Of a DNA stretch of 55,804 bases, positions 25,891-34,231 are shown piece after piece. The translations under genes were made by a program, and so were the position numbers. Numbering within the stretch: position 1 is the stretch's first letter; every line of letters begins with the position of its first letter. The notes beneath the pieces are model-generated. The model worked only from the letters and a program-made list of their open reading frames with translations. It ran no database searches and was not told the DNA's origin. This stretch comes from Nitrospirota bacterium. Lineage in GTDB: Bacteria; Nitrospirota; Thermodesulfovibrionia; Thermodesulfovibrionales; Magnetobacteriaceae. The DNA lies in contig JADFYO010000019.1 in assembly GCA_015233015.1 (NCBI GenBank), positions 1 to 55,804 on the forward strand. Reading direction: 5' to 3'.

Positions 25891-25982
25891 TGTTTAAGGG
25901 GGAAAGGCTTCGTGAGAACCCTGATCTACCCGACTTAACCCAGGCATAGTAAGGTTAAAGTGCTGGCATTATGCATTGTTAG

Positions 25983-26012
25983 TTGATATGTAGTTAAATT
26001 TAATGCTATATT
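25983..26012 (+). promoter_or_regulatory. candidate promoter of the RloA/RloB pair
   Basis: TTGATA (25983-25988) and TATATT (26007-26012) with an 18-bp spacer, 25 bp before the ATG. AAGGGAG serves as ribosome-binding site. Confidence 0.45.
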
Positions 26013-26037
26013 TAAGAAAATAACGTAAGGGAGTTAC

Positions 26038-27309
26038 ATGTTAATAGAATTTTCGGTTACAAATTACCGTTCGATTAACCAAAAACAAACGCTTAGCATG
26101 GTTGCCGCAAAAGGCGGCACGGCTGAAGATAAAAATACTTTCCCTACGAATATCAGCGGCTTGCCCTACCTTCTGCGCTCAGCGGTTATATATGGTGCAA
26201 ACGCCTCAGGCAAAACCAACGTCATACGCGCATTAGCCTTTATGCGCTCTTTTGTTATCAATTCCTTTAGTCAGCTTAGTGAAGGGTCTTCCATTAATGT
26301 CAAGCCGTTTCTTTTTGACGCCGTAAGCGCAAAAAACCCGTCGGAGTTCGAAATTATCTTTGTAATTGACGGAACCCGTTATCAATACGGATTCTCCGTA
26401 AATGGCGCGATGATTACCGAGGAGTGGCTTATAAGTTATCCTCCGGGTAAACATCACTTATGGTTTACACGAATGTTCGACCATGAGTCCTCCGGTTACA
26501 AATGGCAATTCGGCAGAAATTTTACAGGACAAAAAAAGGTCATTAAAACTGCCACGAGACAGAACTCTCTCTTTCTTTCTACAGCTATCGCTCTTAACGA
26601 CGACCAACTAAAACCTGTATATAATTGGTTTTTAAATAAACTCTTGGCTCTTTCTGATTTAAAAAGATTAGTTTACGGCAACACGATTAACTGCTATGAA
26701 TCCAATCCCGGACGTATTATGTCATTTCTGAAAACAGCCGATACCGGTATCTCGGATATTAAACTAGAAAAAGAACCTATTTACCCCAATGTGCAGAAAA
26801 TTGAAGGCTTGTTGCTGTCGCTTCCCGCGAATGAAATAAATGAGATAGCCAAAACATTCAAAATAGTAACAGGCATCAAAACCATTCATAACTCCGGCAA
26901 TGGTCAAATAACACTCGATTTTGTAGATGACGAATCGCTAGGCACTCAAAAGATGTTTAATTTATCTGGACTTTGGCTTGACGTGCTCGACAATGGGGGC
27001 GTCCTTGTCGTAGACGAACTTGACTCAAGCCTTCATTCGCTTCTTGTGCGCCATCTCGTCGGAATATTTCATAATACAGAAACCAATCCAAAGAACGCGC
27101 AACTTATAATCAATACCCATGACACGACCTTGCTAAATCCAGATATTTATCGCCGCGATCAGGTATGGTTTACCGAAAAAGACAATTTTGGCGCCACAAA
27201 GCTATACTCTCTGGTCGAGTTTAAACCGGATAAAAATGAAAACATAGAAAAAGGCTATCTGAGAGGACGATACGGGGCAATCCCTTTTATCGGAGATTTC
27301 GAATTTTAA
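26038..27309 (+). CDS. RloA/AbiLi-like AAA ATPase
   Basis: 423 residues of the AAA_15/AAA_21 class of ABC/SMC-type ATPases. The N-terminus LIEFSVTNYRSI is typical. Walker A is GANASGKTN (residues 53-61). Walker B is GGVLVVDELDSSLH (Asp326, Glu327), followed by INTHDTTLL with a switch His361. The signature region is near residue 310 (FNLSGLWLDVLDNGG). The gene overlaps rloB by one base (TAATG), the standard arrangement of RloA-RloB/AbiL pairs. Such pairs are linked to restriction loci and abortive phage defence; that role is inferred here. Confidence 0.88.
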   Translation: MLIEFSVTNYRSINQKQTLSMVAAKGGTAEDKNTFPTNISGLPYLLRSAVIYGANASGKTNVIRALAFMRSFVINSFSQLSEGSSINVKPFLFDAVSAKNPSEFEIIFVIDGTRYQYGFSVNGAMITEEWLISYPPGKHHLWFTRMFDHESSGYKWQFGRNFTGQKKVIKTATRQNSLFLSTAIALNDDQLKPVYNWFLNKLLALSDLKRLVYGNTINCYESNPGRIMSFLKTADTGISDIKLEKEPIYPNVQKIEGLLLSLPANEINEIAKTFKIVTGIKTIHNSGNGQITLDFVDDESLGTQKMFNLSGLWLDVLDNGGVLVVDELDSSLHSLLVRHLVGIFHNTETNPKNAQLIINTHDTTLLNPDIYRRDQVWFTEKDNFGATKLYSLVEFKPDKNENIEKGYLRGRYGAIPFIGDFEF

Positions 27310-27980
27310 TGGGAACGGACAACTTATTTCATAAAAATCGTAGGAAAACAGCTAAAGCCTTAGAACGCCTAAAAGACTCTCGTGAGAAGCATACAGTTAT
27401 CATGATTATCAGCGAAGGTAAAAAAACAGAACCATATTATTTTGCTGAATTGATAAAACACTTGGGTCTAAACAAAGCAAGTGTTTTTATCCCCGTCAAA
27501 TATGGAGGTAATGACCCCAAAAAACTCGCCGGCATGGCCAAAGAAGAGTTTGAAAATGACCCGCAAGGCTATAACCGTGTATTTGTGGTCTTTGATAGAG
27601 ATACTCATACCACCTTTGCTGCGGCAATAGAGATGATAAGTAAACTTAATAAAAAACATAAAGATAAATTTAAGGCAATAATATCAGTGCCGTGTTTTGA
27701 GTTATGGCTTGTTTTGCATTTTAAGTTTACAGCCAAACCATACCAATCACTTCCGGGAGCTAAATCAGTCTGCGATTGCGTCACTGACGATTTAAAAAAA
27801 CACATTCAAAACTATGAAAAGGGCAGCACCGATACCTTTAAACAAACAAAACATCTACTTGACGATGCTATAGGTAATGCAGAGAAACTTGAGAAAGACC
27901 GCAAATCGGCCGGAACAGATAATCCATCGACAAATGTGCACCACCTGATCAAATATTTACGCGAAGAGCTGGACAAATAA
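27309..27980 (+). CDS. rloB: RloB-family TOPRIM-like protein
   Basis: 223 residues. It shows the RloB family elements: ISEGKKTEPYYF (Glu36), VFVVFDRDTH (Asp96, Asp98) and the strongly conserved PCFELWLVLHF (Glu131). The acidic residues are arranged as in TOPRIM-like nucleases, so metal-dependent nucleic-acid cleavage triggered by the partner ATPase is a reasonable hypothesis. It is translationally coupled to the ATPase gene and converges on rpoD with a gap of 19 bp. Confidence 0.88.
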   Translation: MGTDNLFHKNRRKTAKALERLKDSREKHTVIMIISEGKKTEPYYFAELIKHLGLNKASVFIPVKYGGNDPKKLAGMAKEEFENDPQGYNRVFVVFDRDTHTTFAAAIEMISKLNKKHKDKFKAIISVPCFELWLVLHFKFTAKPYQSLPGAKSVCDCVTDDLKKHIQNYEKGSTDTFKQTKHLLDDAIGNAEKLEKDRKSAGTDNPSTNVHHLIKYLREELDK

Positions 27981-27999
27981 CGACAGCCCTAAACGCACA

Positions 28000-29415
28000 C
28001 TAAATCGTAAGGATCTTCAATGCCCTTAATCTGCTGGGATGTTTAAGTTTCCTGAGGGCCTTTGCCTCGATTTGCCTGACGCGTTCGCGGGTGATGGAAA
28101 GGTGTCTTCCAACCTCCTCAAGTGTATGGTCTCTATCGACGCCTATGCCAAAGCGCATCCTGATGACCTTCTCTTCTTTGGCTGACAGCGTACGCAGCAC
28201 CTTTTGGACATATTCGGAGGCCTCGCTCTTTTCAGCGTCTGAAAACGGGGACGGGCTGTTCTTGTCGCCAATAAAATCCTCAAGCTCTGTGTCTTCGTCG
28301 CCAACTGGGGTTTGCAGGGCTATGGGGTCCTGGATTGCCCTAAAAACCTCTTCGACCTTTCTTAAGGGGACTTCGAGTTTTTGCGCGATTTCCTCGTTAG
28401 TAGGTTCCCGGCCAAGTATTTGAGTTATCTCTCTCGAGGTCTTCGTAACGCGGTTGTAGAATTCCATCATATGGACAGGGACGCGAATGGTCTTTGTCTG
28501 GTCAATCAGGGCGCGGGTGATAGCCTGCCTGATCCACCATGTGGCATAGGTGCTGAACTTAAAGCCTTTTTCATACTTAAACTTGTCAACAGCCTTCATA
28601 AGGCCGATGTTGCCTTCCTGGATTAAATCGAGCAAGGGAAGGCCTCTGCCCACGTAGTTTTTAGCGATATTGACGACAAGGCGCAGGTTTCTGGTGATAA
28701 GTTCGTTTTTTGCCTTGCTGACGAGTTCTTTCGCTTTAGAGACACGGTCCCATTTGCTTTTAAGGTCTTCGATTTTTATGCCTATCTCGGATTCAATACG
28801 TTTAGATTCGTATTTAACCTCTTTATAAAGAGTTTCGACATATTCCGGGTTAATGATATTTGTATAATTTTTTGACGATACAATCTCTGTCATGGCGTCT
28901 AACGATCCGTATGGCCTTATCTTGTTGTCATAAAGGGTTATCTGTTCAAATAGTTCATCGAGGCGCTCAAGGGTAAGCTTTAGGGCTTCCTCCGCCCGTT
29001 CGTCTTCGAGAAGGGTGTCGTCGCTGAGGTCAAGACCTGCCTCAAACCTATTGTAGATTGAGAATGAGGTGACGATATTTTTAATAATCTCCCTACCCTC
29101 TTCGAGGCTCTTGGCAAGTTCTGTCTCTTCGTCTTTGCTGAGAATAGAGATGTCGCCCATTGAATGGAAATATGCCTGAACGAGGTCTTCGGTTTTTTCG
29201 TATCCTTCTATTTCATCTTCTGCTTCCATGACAGGTGCGGCATGGTCATGGTCAACGACTTTAACCCCCATGTCCTGGAGGAGATCCATAAGATCTTCGA
29301 TCTCGTCGGGTGAGAAGAACTCTGACGGCAGGGCATCGTTAATTTCGTCATAGGTCAACGAACCACGTTTTTTCCCTATACTGATTATCTCTTCAAATAT
29401 ATCCTTTTCTTTCAT
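28000..29415 (-). CDS. rpoD: RNA polymerase primary sigma factor
   Basis: About 471 residues from the ATG at 29415, which has GGGAGA upstream; the two in-frame TTG codons before it are less likely. Sigma region 1.1 is at the N-terminus (SLTYDEINDALP). Region 2 has DLIQEGNIGLMKAVDKF and YATWWIRQAI; region 3 has RVPVHMMEFYNRV; region 4.2 has TLEEVGRHLSITRERVRQIEAKALRKLKHP. It lacks the large non-conserved insertion of the E. coli protein, hence the shorter length. It directs housekeeping transcription, and most promoters proposed in this window assume this factor. Confidence 0.96.
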   Translation of the reverse strand: MKEKDIFEEIISIGKKRGSLTYDEINDALPSEFFSPDEIEDLMDLLQDMGVKVVDHDHAAPVMEAEDEIEGYEKTEDLVQAYFHSMGDISILSKDEETELAKSLEEGREIIKNIVTSFSIYNRFEAGLDLSDDTLLEDERAEEALKLTLERLDELFEQITLYDNKIRPYGSLDAMTEIVSSKNYTNIINPEYVETLYKEVKYESKRIESEIGIKIEDLKSKWDRVSKAKELVSKAKNELITRNLRLVVNIAKNYVGRGLPLLDLIQEGNIGLMKAVDKFKYEKGFKFSTYATWWIRQAITRALIDQTKTIRVPVHMMEFYNRVTKTSREITQILGREPTNEEIAQKLEVPLRKVEEVFRAIQDPIALQTPVGDEDTELEDFIGDKNSPSPFSDAEKSEASEYVQKVLRTLSAKEEKVIRMRFGIGVDRDHTLEEVGRHLSITRERVRQIEAKALRKLKHPSRLRALKILTI

Positions 29416-29619
29416 CAACAAATCTCCCGCGTACTATTATACTTTATCGGCACATTATTCGTCAGCTTAAATTTATGTAGAGCACAAGCGCGTAATATAT
29501 CATAAAGCATTAATAAAAACAAGTATAATTCCAGCCCCCCGGAAATTATTTATGAACGGGGAACGGGCAAAACTGTAAAAAGGCTCAACTATCGCTGCGT
29601 GCTTTCGGTAAAAAGGTAC

Positions 29620-29649
29620 TTGGAATTGATAAATCGTATGTTGTACAAT
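29620..29649 (+). promoter_or_regulatory. candidate promoter of the GAF-GspE gene
   Basis: TTGGAA (29620-29625) and TACAAT (29644-29649) with an 18-bp spacer, 50 bp before the ATG. Confidence 0.4.
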
Positions 29650-29698
29650 ATAACGACGACAGTAAATCGACGCTTTAAAGGGGCACTGTTAGATAATA

Positions 29699-31960
29699 AT
29701 GGAAACAGATAAATTCTTAGACTTGCAGAAGAGGCTTCAGTATAGCGAGAAGCTCAAGGAAGTAACAAATAAAATAAACGCCGTAAGCGGTATCGACGAG
29801 ATATTTATAAAAATCAAAACCGATATCGTAAACCTGTTCGAGGCCGAAAGGATAACGATATATGCCGTAGATACCGCAAAAAACGAACTATACTCGAAAT
29901 ACATGTCAGGCCCCGAAGTGAAGAGAATATCAGTGCCTATAACCACCACTTCCATTGCCGGCTATGCCGCTTCTACCCTCGATGTGGTGAATATCCCCAA
30001 CGTTTACGACAATCAGACACTTACTGCCATCAATCCCCAGCTGCATTTTGACAGCAGATGGGACAAGCTCACCGGCTACACGACAAAACAAATGATTGCG
30101 ACCCCGATACGATTTGAAAACCGCCTCTTCGGCGTCATCGAGATTATGAATAAACGTGACGGCAGTCCGTTTAACAAAGAGGACGAGAGAAATATCGTGG
30201 AAATCGCCCGCATACTTGGCATCGCCTTCCGCAATCAGGCACGTATGCTCAATACCAGGTTCAACTACCTCATACAAAGCAACATAATCACCTCAGACGA
30301 GCTTAGACGCGCCATTTCTATATCGCGAGAAATGAAGCGCGAGATTGAGAACGTCCTGATGGAGGACATGAAGGTACAAAAGAAGGATATCGGAGCGGCC
30401 CTGGGCCAGTTCTATGGGTGTAAGTTCATCGAATACTCAGGTAAGGTTACCCTTGACAGGGAATTGGCAAAAGGGCTTAACCTGAGTTATTTAAAGAAAT
30501 ATTTCTGGGTGCCACTCTGCAAATCTGCCAACGGCGTAGTCATAGCTGCGGACAATATCAACGACATGAAGATTTCTGAAATCAAGGGCCTTATAAAGGC
30601 TGACCACTATGAGTTTCAAATTGCCCTCAGGGACGATATATTAAAATTCATACAATCACTCGAAAAGGCAGAGGTTGAGGGACGCGCCTCTGTAACGGAA
30701 ATACTAAAAGAACTTGACGTCAAAGAAGAGACGGCAATCGATATGAACAGCGCCGACCTCGACGAAAACGCCAGCGCCATCGTAAAACTCGCAAACCAGA
30801 TAATCGTTGAGGCATATGAAAGGGGCGCCTCAGACATACACATCGAGCCGACTATGCTGAAAAAACGCGTCGATGTCCGCTATCGTATTGACGGCGCGTG
30901 TATAAAACACCTTGAGGTACCCTATAACTACTCGTCCGCCCTTGTGTCGAGGCTCAAGATAATGTCAAGCCTCGATATCTCGGAGCGGCGGCTTCCACAG
31001 GACGGCAAAATAAAGTTCCACTACAAGAATAACGCCCTCGAACTACGCGTGGCCACGCTGCCAACGGTAGGCGGCGAGGGCGTGGTAATGAGAATCCTTG
31101 CCGCAAGCCAACCCCTGCCGCTCGATACCTTATCCATCTCGGAGAGAAATTATAGGGAACTCATAGGAATAATCACTAAACCCTATGGCCTGGTGCTCGT
31201 CGTAGGCCCTACCGGCTCCGGTAAGACAACAACGCTGCACTCCGCCCTCGGCTACATAAACAAACCTGAAACGAAGATATGGACAGCCGAGGACCCTGTG
31301 GAAATAACTCAGTACGGTTTATGCCAGGTCGAGGTGAAGCCTAAGATAAAATTCGATTTCGCAAGGGCAATGCGCGCGTTTTTAAGGGCAGACCCCGACG
31401 TAATTATGATTGGTGAAATGCGAGACGCCGAGACCGCCGCAACCGGTATAGAGGCCTCCCTGACCGGTCATCTCGTCTTCAGCACCCTGCACACAAACAG
31501 CGCCTCGGAGACCATTACGAGACTGATTGATATCGGGCTTGACCCGTTTAACTTTGCAGACGCCATATTAGGCGTCCTCGCACAGCGGCTCGTTCGCACA
31601 CTTTGTAAGACCTGTAAAGAACCCTATCATCCGGCTAAAGAGGAATTCGAAGACCTCGTTGAACTCTACGGCAGACAGTTTTACCCGGAACTGAAGATTC
31701 AATATAGCGATAAACTCACGCTCTACCGCGCGAAGGGCTGTGAACAGTGTAACGCCACGGGCTACAGGGGCAGGGCCGGAATTCACGAACTCCTCACCGG
31801 CACGCCCGCTATCAAGAAGCTGATACAGCAGAAGGCCCTTATGGAGAAAATCAGAGACCAGGCAGTTGCCGACGGCATGAGGACCCTGTTTCAGGACGGC
31901 ATTGACAAGGTGTTAAAGGGAATGACCGACATCTCGATGGTTAGAAGGGTCTGCATGTAA
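29699..31960 (+). CDS. GAF-domain GspE/PilB-type secretion ATPase
   Basis: 753 residues, long for this family because of an N-terminal GAF domain (about 20-180; FEAERITIYAVD, ATPIRFENRLFGVIEIMN). A GspE N-terminal-like domain follows (about 200-315), then the hexameric ATPase: GPTGSGKTTT (Walker A, from residue 503), AEDPVEI (Asp box), RADPDVIMIGEMRD (Walker B) and STLHTNSA (His box). A zinc-type CxxC...CxxC segment (CKTC, CEQC) precedes the end. These ATPases drive type II secretion or type IV pilus assembly at the inner membrane. The GAF domain suggests ligand control. No other pilus genes are adjacent. Confidence 0.92.
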   Translation: METDKFLDLQKRLQYSEKLKEVTNKINAVSGIDEIFIKIKTDIVNLFEAERITIYAVDTAKNELYSKYMSGPEVKRISVPITTTSIAGYAASTLDVVNIPNVYDNQTLTAINPQLHFDSRWDKLTGYTTKQMIATPIRFENRLFGVIEIMNKRDGSPFNKEDERNIVEIARILGIAFRNQARMLNTRFNYLIQSNIITSDELRRAISISREMKREIENVLMEDMKVQKKDIGAALGQFYGCKFIEYSGKVTLDRELAKGLNLSYLKKYFWVPLCKSANGVVIAADNINDMKISEIKGLIKADHYEFQIALRDDILKFIQSLEKAEVEGRASVTEILKELDVKEETAIDMNSADLDENASAIVKLANQIIVEAYERGASDIHIEPTMLKKRVDVRYRIDGACIKHLEVPYNYSSALVSRLKIMSSLDISERRLPQDGKIKFHYKNNALELRVATLPTVGGEGVVMRILAASQPLPLDTLSISERNYRELIGIITKPYGLVLVVGPTGSGKTTTLHSALGYINKPETKIWTAEDPVEITQYGLCQVEVKPKIKFDFARAMRAFLRADPDVIMIGEMRDAETAATGIEASLTGHLVFSTLHTNSASETITRLIDIGLDPFNFADAILGVLAQRLVRTLCKTCKEPYHPAKEEFEDLVELYGRQFYPELKIQYSDKLTLYRAKGCEQCNATGYRGRAGIHELLTGTPAIKKLIQQKALMEKIRDQAVADGMRTLFQDGIDKVLKGMTDISMVRRVCM

Positions 31961-32001
31961 TGTGCGTGAAGGGGATGGTGAATTTAGGGGCAATTCTCAT
32001 A

Positions 32002-32031
32002 TTGTAAGAATGACTTGGATTGATATATAAT
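32002..32031 (+). promoter_or_regulatory. candidate promoter of dcd
   Basis: TTGTAA (32002-32007) and TATAAT (32026-32031) with an 18-bp spacer, 33 bp before the ATG. Confidence 0.5.
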
Positions 32032-32064
32032 CACTGAGTGTCGTTATTCTAATCGAGAGGTACT

Positions 32065-32616
32065 ATGATGGTTAAAAATGATAAGTGGATAAAGAAAATG
32101 GCTGAAAAGGGTATGATTGAGCCTTACAGCTTCGAGCAGGTGAGCAAGGGTGTCGTTTCCTACGGCGTCAGTTCATATGGTTATGACATGAGAATCGCCG
32201 ATGAATTTAAAATCTTTACTAACATCAACACTACTATTGTTGACCCAAAGGCCTTTGACCCAAAAAGTTTTGTGGATTTCAAAGGCGATGCCTGCATTAT
32301 CCCCCCAAACTCATTCGCGCTCGCGTTCTCCGTGGAATATCTCAGGATTCCCCGCGATACACTCGTCATCTGCCTCGGTAAGTCAACATACGCGCGATGC
32401 GGGATTGTAGTTAATGTTACTCCGCTTGAGCCTGAATGGGAAGGACATGTTACTATCGAAGTCTCAAACACTACCCCGCTGCCCGCGAAGATTTATGCCA
32501 ACGAGGGTATTGCCCAACTCATCTTCCTGGCCGCCGAGGACGTCTGTGAGGTCTCATACAAAGATAAAACAGGTAAATATCAGTCGCAGACAGGGATTAC
32601 GCTGCCTAAGATTTAG
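32065..32616 (+). CDS. dcd: dCTP deaminase
   Basis: 183 residues. It deaminates dCTP to dUTP (or, in bifunctional forms, directly to dUMP) for thymidylate synthesis. The family elements are [61 protein letters not shown] (including the catalytic Glu) and the C-terminal [18 protein letters not shown] precedes the ATG. The gene lies 32 bp upstream of trpE and is likely cotranscribed with it. Confidence 0.95.
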   Translation: MMVKNDKWIKKMAEKGMIEPYSFEQVSKGVVSYGVSSYGYDMRIADEFKIFTNINTTIVDPKAFDPKSFVDFKGDACIIPPNSFALAFSVEYLRIPRDTLVICLGKSTYARCGIVVNVTPLEPEWEGHVTIEVSNTTPLPAKIYANEGIAQLIFLAAEDVCEVSYKDKTGKYQSQTGITLPKI

Positions 32617-32648
32617 GACAGCGGCATATCGGCACGGGATTATCCCCA

Positions 32649-34190
32649 TTGAAAGACTATCTCTGTCCCGATAAAGGCTGCTTTGAGGCGGTTTGCCGCA
32701 ATAGCGGTCAAATCGCACCCGTTTATAAGGAAATCCCCTATTATCGCCCCGCAGATTACTATGACGTGCTCAAGGGCAAGAATTCATTTCTCCTCGAAAG
32801 CATAAAAGGTCCATATAATATTGCGAGATATTCATATATCGGCTTCGACCCGTATTTGATATTAACGGCACGCGACGGCATTGTCGAGGTAGAAACTGTA
32901 TCCCCGGACAAGACCGGCAGGAGTGTCTCTCTCAAAAGCCCGTTAGGCAGGTTGAGGGAACTCATCGATGCGTATCCGCAGCAACTATCAACCGGGCTGC
33001 CGCCGTTTCAGGGCGGGGCCGCTGGCTTAATCAGTTATGACTTCGTAAGGTATTTCGAAAAGATCACCAATACGGCCATCGATGATCTGAAAATCCCCAC
33101 GGCACACTTTTTAATTATCGATAAGCTGCTCGCGTTTGACCATAAGGAGAGGAAGGCATGGATTGTCGTCTGCCCTGCAGCGCGGGAAACCAAATTCGGC
33201 TTTAACTCAATCGGCACAAACTGGCAGGATTACTACGACCAAGCCGCAGAATTTATCAACGAGTATTCAAGCATACTTAAAGGCGTAAGGGACTCCGGCA
33301 GACCCGATACACTGCTCAATTCATCACACGGCAGTGTGGAGATCCTGCACAATATGTCAAAGGCTCAGTACATGGCAATTGTCAGGCGTACGCTTGAGTA
33401 TATCAGGGCGGGGGATATTTTTCAGGCCAATCTGTCTCAGCGCCTGTCTGCCGAAATAAGAAATGCCTCCCCGTGGGATATTTATAAGGTGTTGTCATCT
33501 ATAAATCCATCGCCGTTTGCGTGCTATTTTGATTTTGGAGATTACCATATCGTAAGTTCATCGCCTGAGCGCCTCGTCAGCGTCGAAACAAAAAGAGCTT
33601 CAACAGGCGAATATAAATCGGTAGAGACGAGGCCGATTGCCGGGACAAGGCCGCGGGGCAGGGATGTGCGCGAAGATGAATTGATGAGGGCTGAACTACT
33701 GTTAAACGAAAAGGAGCGGGCCGAGCATATCATGCTTATCGATCTGGAGAGAAATGACCTCGGAAGGGTATGCGAATATGCGACAATTGGCGTTGACGAG
33801 ATGATGATTACCGAGGAATATTCACATGTTATCCACATAGTATCTAACATAAGGGGGCGGCTCAAAGAGGGCAGGGACTGTTTTGACGTTATCAGGGCTG
33901 CGTTTCCCGGGGGCACGATAACCGGCGTGCCAAAGGTCAGGTGCATGGAGATAATCGACGAACTTGAGCCGGTAGCCAGGGGGCCATATACCGGTTCTGC
34001 CGGTTATGTGGGGTTTTCGTCGAATATGGATTTAAATATAATCATACGCACGTTTGTCATAAAGGACGGCATGGCATACGTTCAGGCGGGTGCGGGAATA
34101 GTCGCGGACTCAGACCCCGAACGTGAATATTTCGAGACGCTGAAAAAGGCCGAGGCTCTAATCAGGACGATTAAGACGGCTGCCCGTTAA
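32649..34190 (+). CDS. trpE: anthranilate synthase component I
   Basis: 513 residues. It converts chorismate plus ammonia to anthranilate, the first step of tryptophan synthesis. FLLESIKG contains the LLES element of the Trp feedback site. PIAGTRPRG favours TrpE over PabB, which usually has Lys in this motif. LERNDLGRVC and the C-terminal GGTITGVPKVRCMEIIDELE complete the chorismate-binding fold. The start is TTG with a poor ribosome-binding site. No trpG follows; the sequence downstream is interrupted after 41 bp by an IS element, so the partner subunit may have been displaced or encoded elsewhere. Confidence 0.93.
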   Translation: MKDYLCPDKGCFEAVCRNSGQIAPVYKEIPYYRPADYYDVLKGKNSFLLESIKGPYNIARYSYIGFDPYLILTARDGIVEVETVSPDKTGRSVSLKSPLGRLRELIDAYPQQLSTGLPPFQGGAAGLISYDFVRYFEKITNTAIDDLKIPTAHFLIIDKLLAFDHKERKAWIVVCPAARETKFGFNSIGTNWQDYYDQAAEFINEYSSILKGVRDSGRPDTLLNSSHGSVEILHNMSKAQYMAIVRRTLEYIRAGDIFQANLSQRLSAEIRNASPWDIYKVLSSINPSPFACYFDFGDYHIVSSSPERLVSVETKRASTGEYKSVETRPIAGTRPRGRDVREDELMRAELLLNEKERAEHIMLIDLERNDLGRVCEYATIGVDEMMITEEYSHVIHIVSNIRGRLKEGRDCFDVIRAAFPGGTITGVPKVRCMEIIDELEPVARGPYTGSAGYVGFSSNMDLNIIIRTFVIKDGMAYVQAGAGIVADSDPEREYFETLKKAEALIRTIKTAAR

Positions 34191-34205
34191 GAGCTGAGAG
34201 GCTTA

Positions 34206-34231
34206 ATGGCATCAGAGCCAAGCGCCTTTAG
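34206..34231 (+). pseudogene. possible 5' stub of a gene cut by the IS element
   Basis: Fifteen bases after the trpE stop, AGAGG precedes an ATG that opens MASEPSAF before the left IS end begins at about 34232. The frame continues into the IS and stops at 34283. It may be the first eight codons of the gene that followed trpE, but it is too short to identify. Confidence 0.3.

Noticed and set aside
33035-33946. Possible pabB instead of trpE
   Set aside because: The motif PIAGTRPRG and an LLES-type N-terminal element favour TrpE; PabB usually has a Lys in the PIKGT motif.
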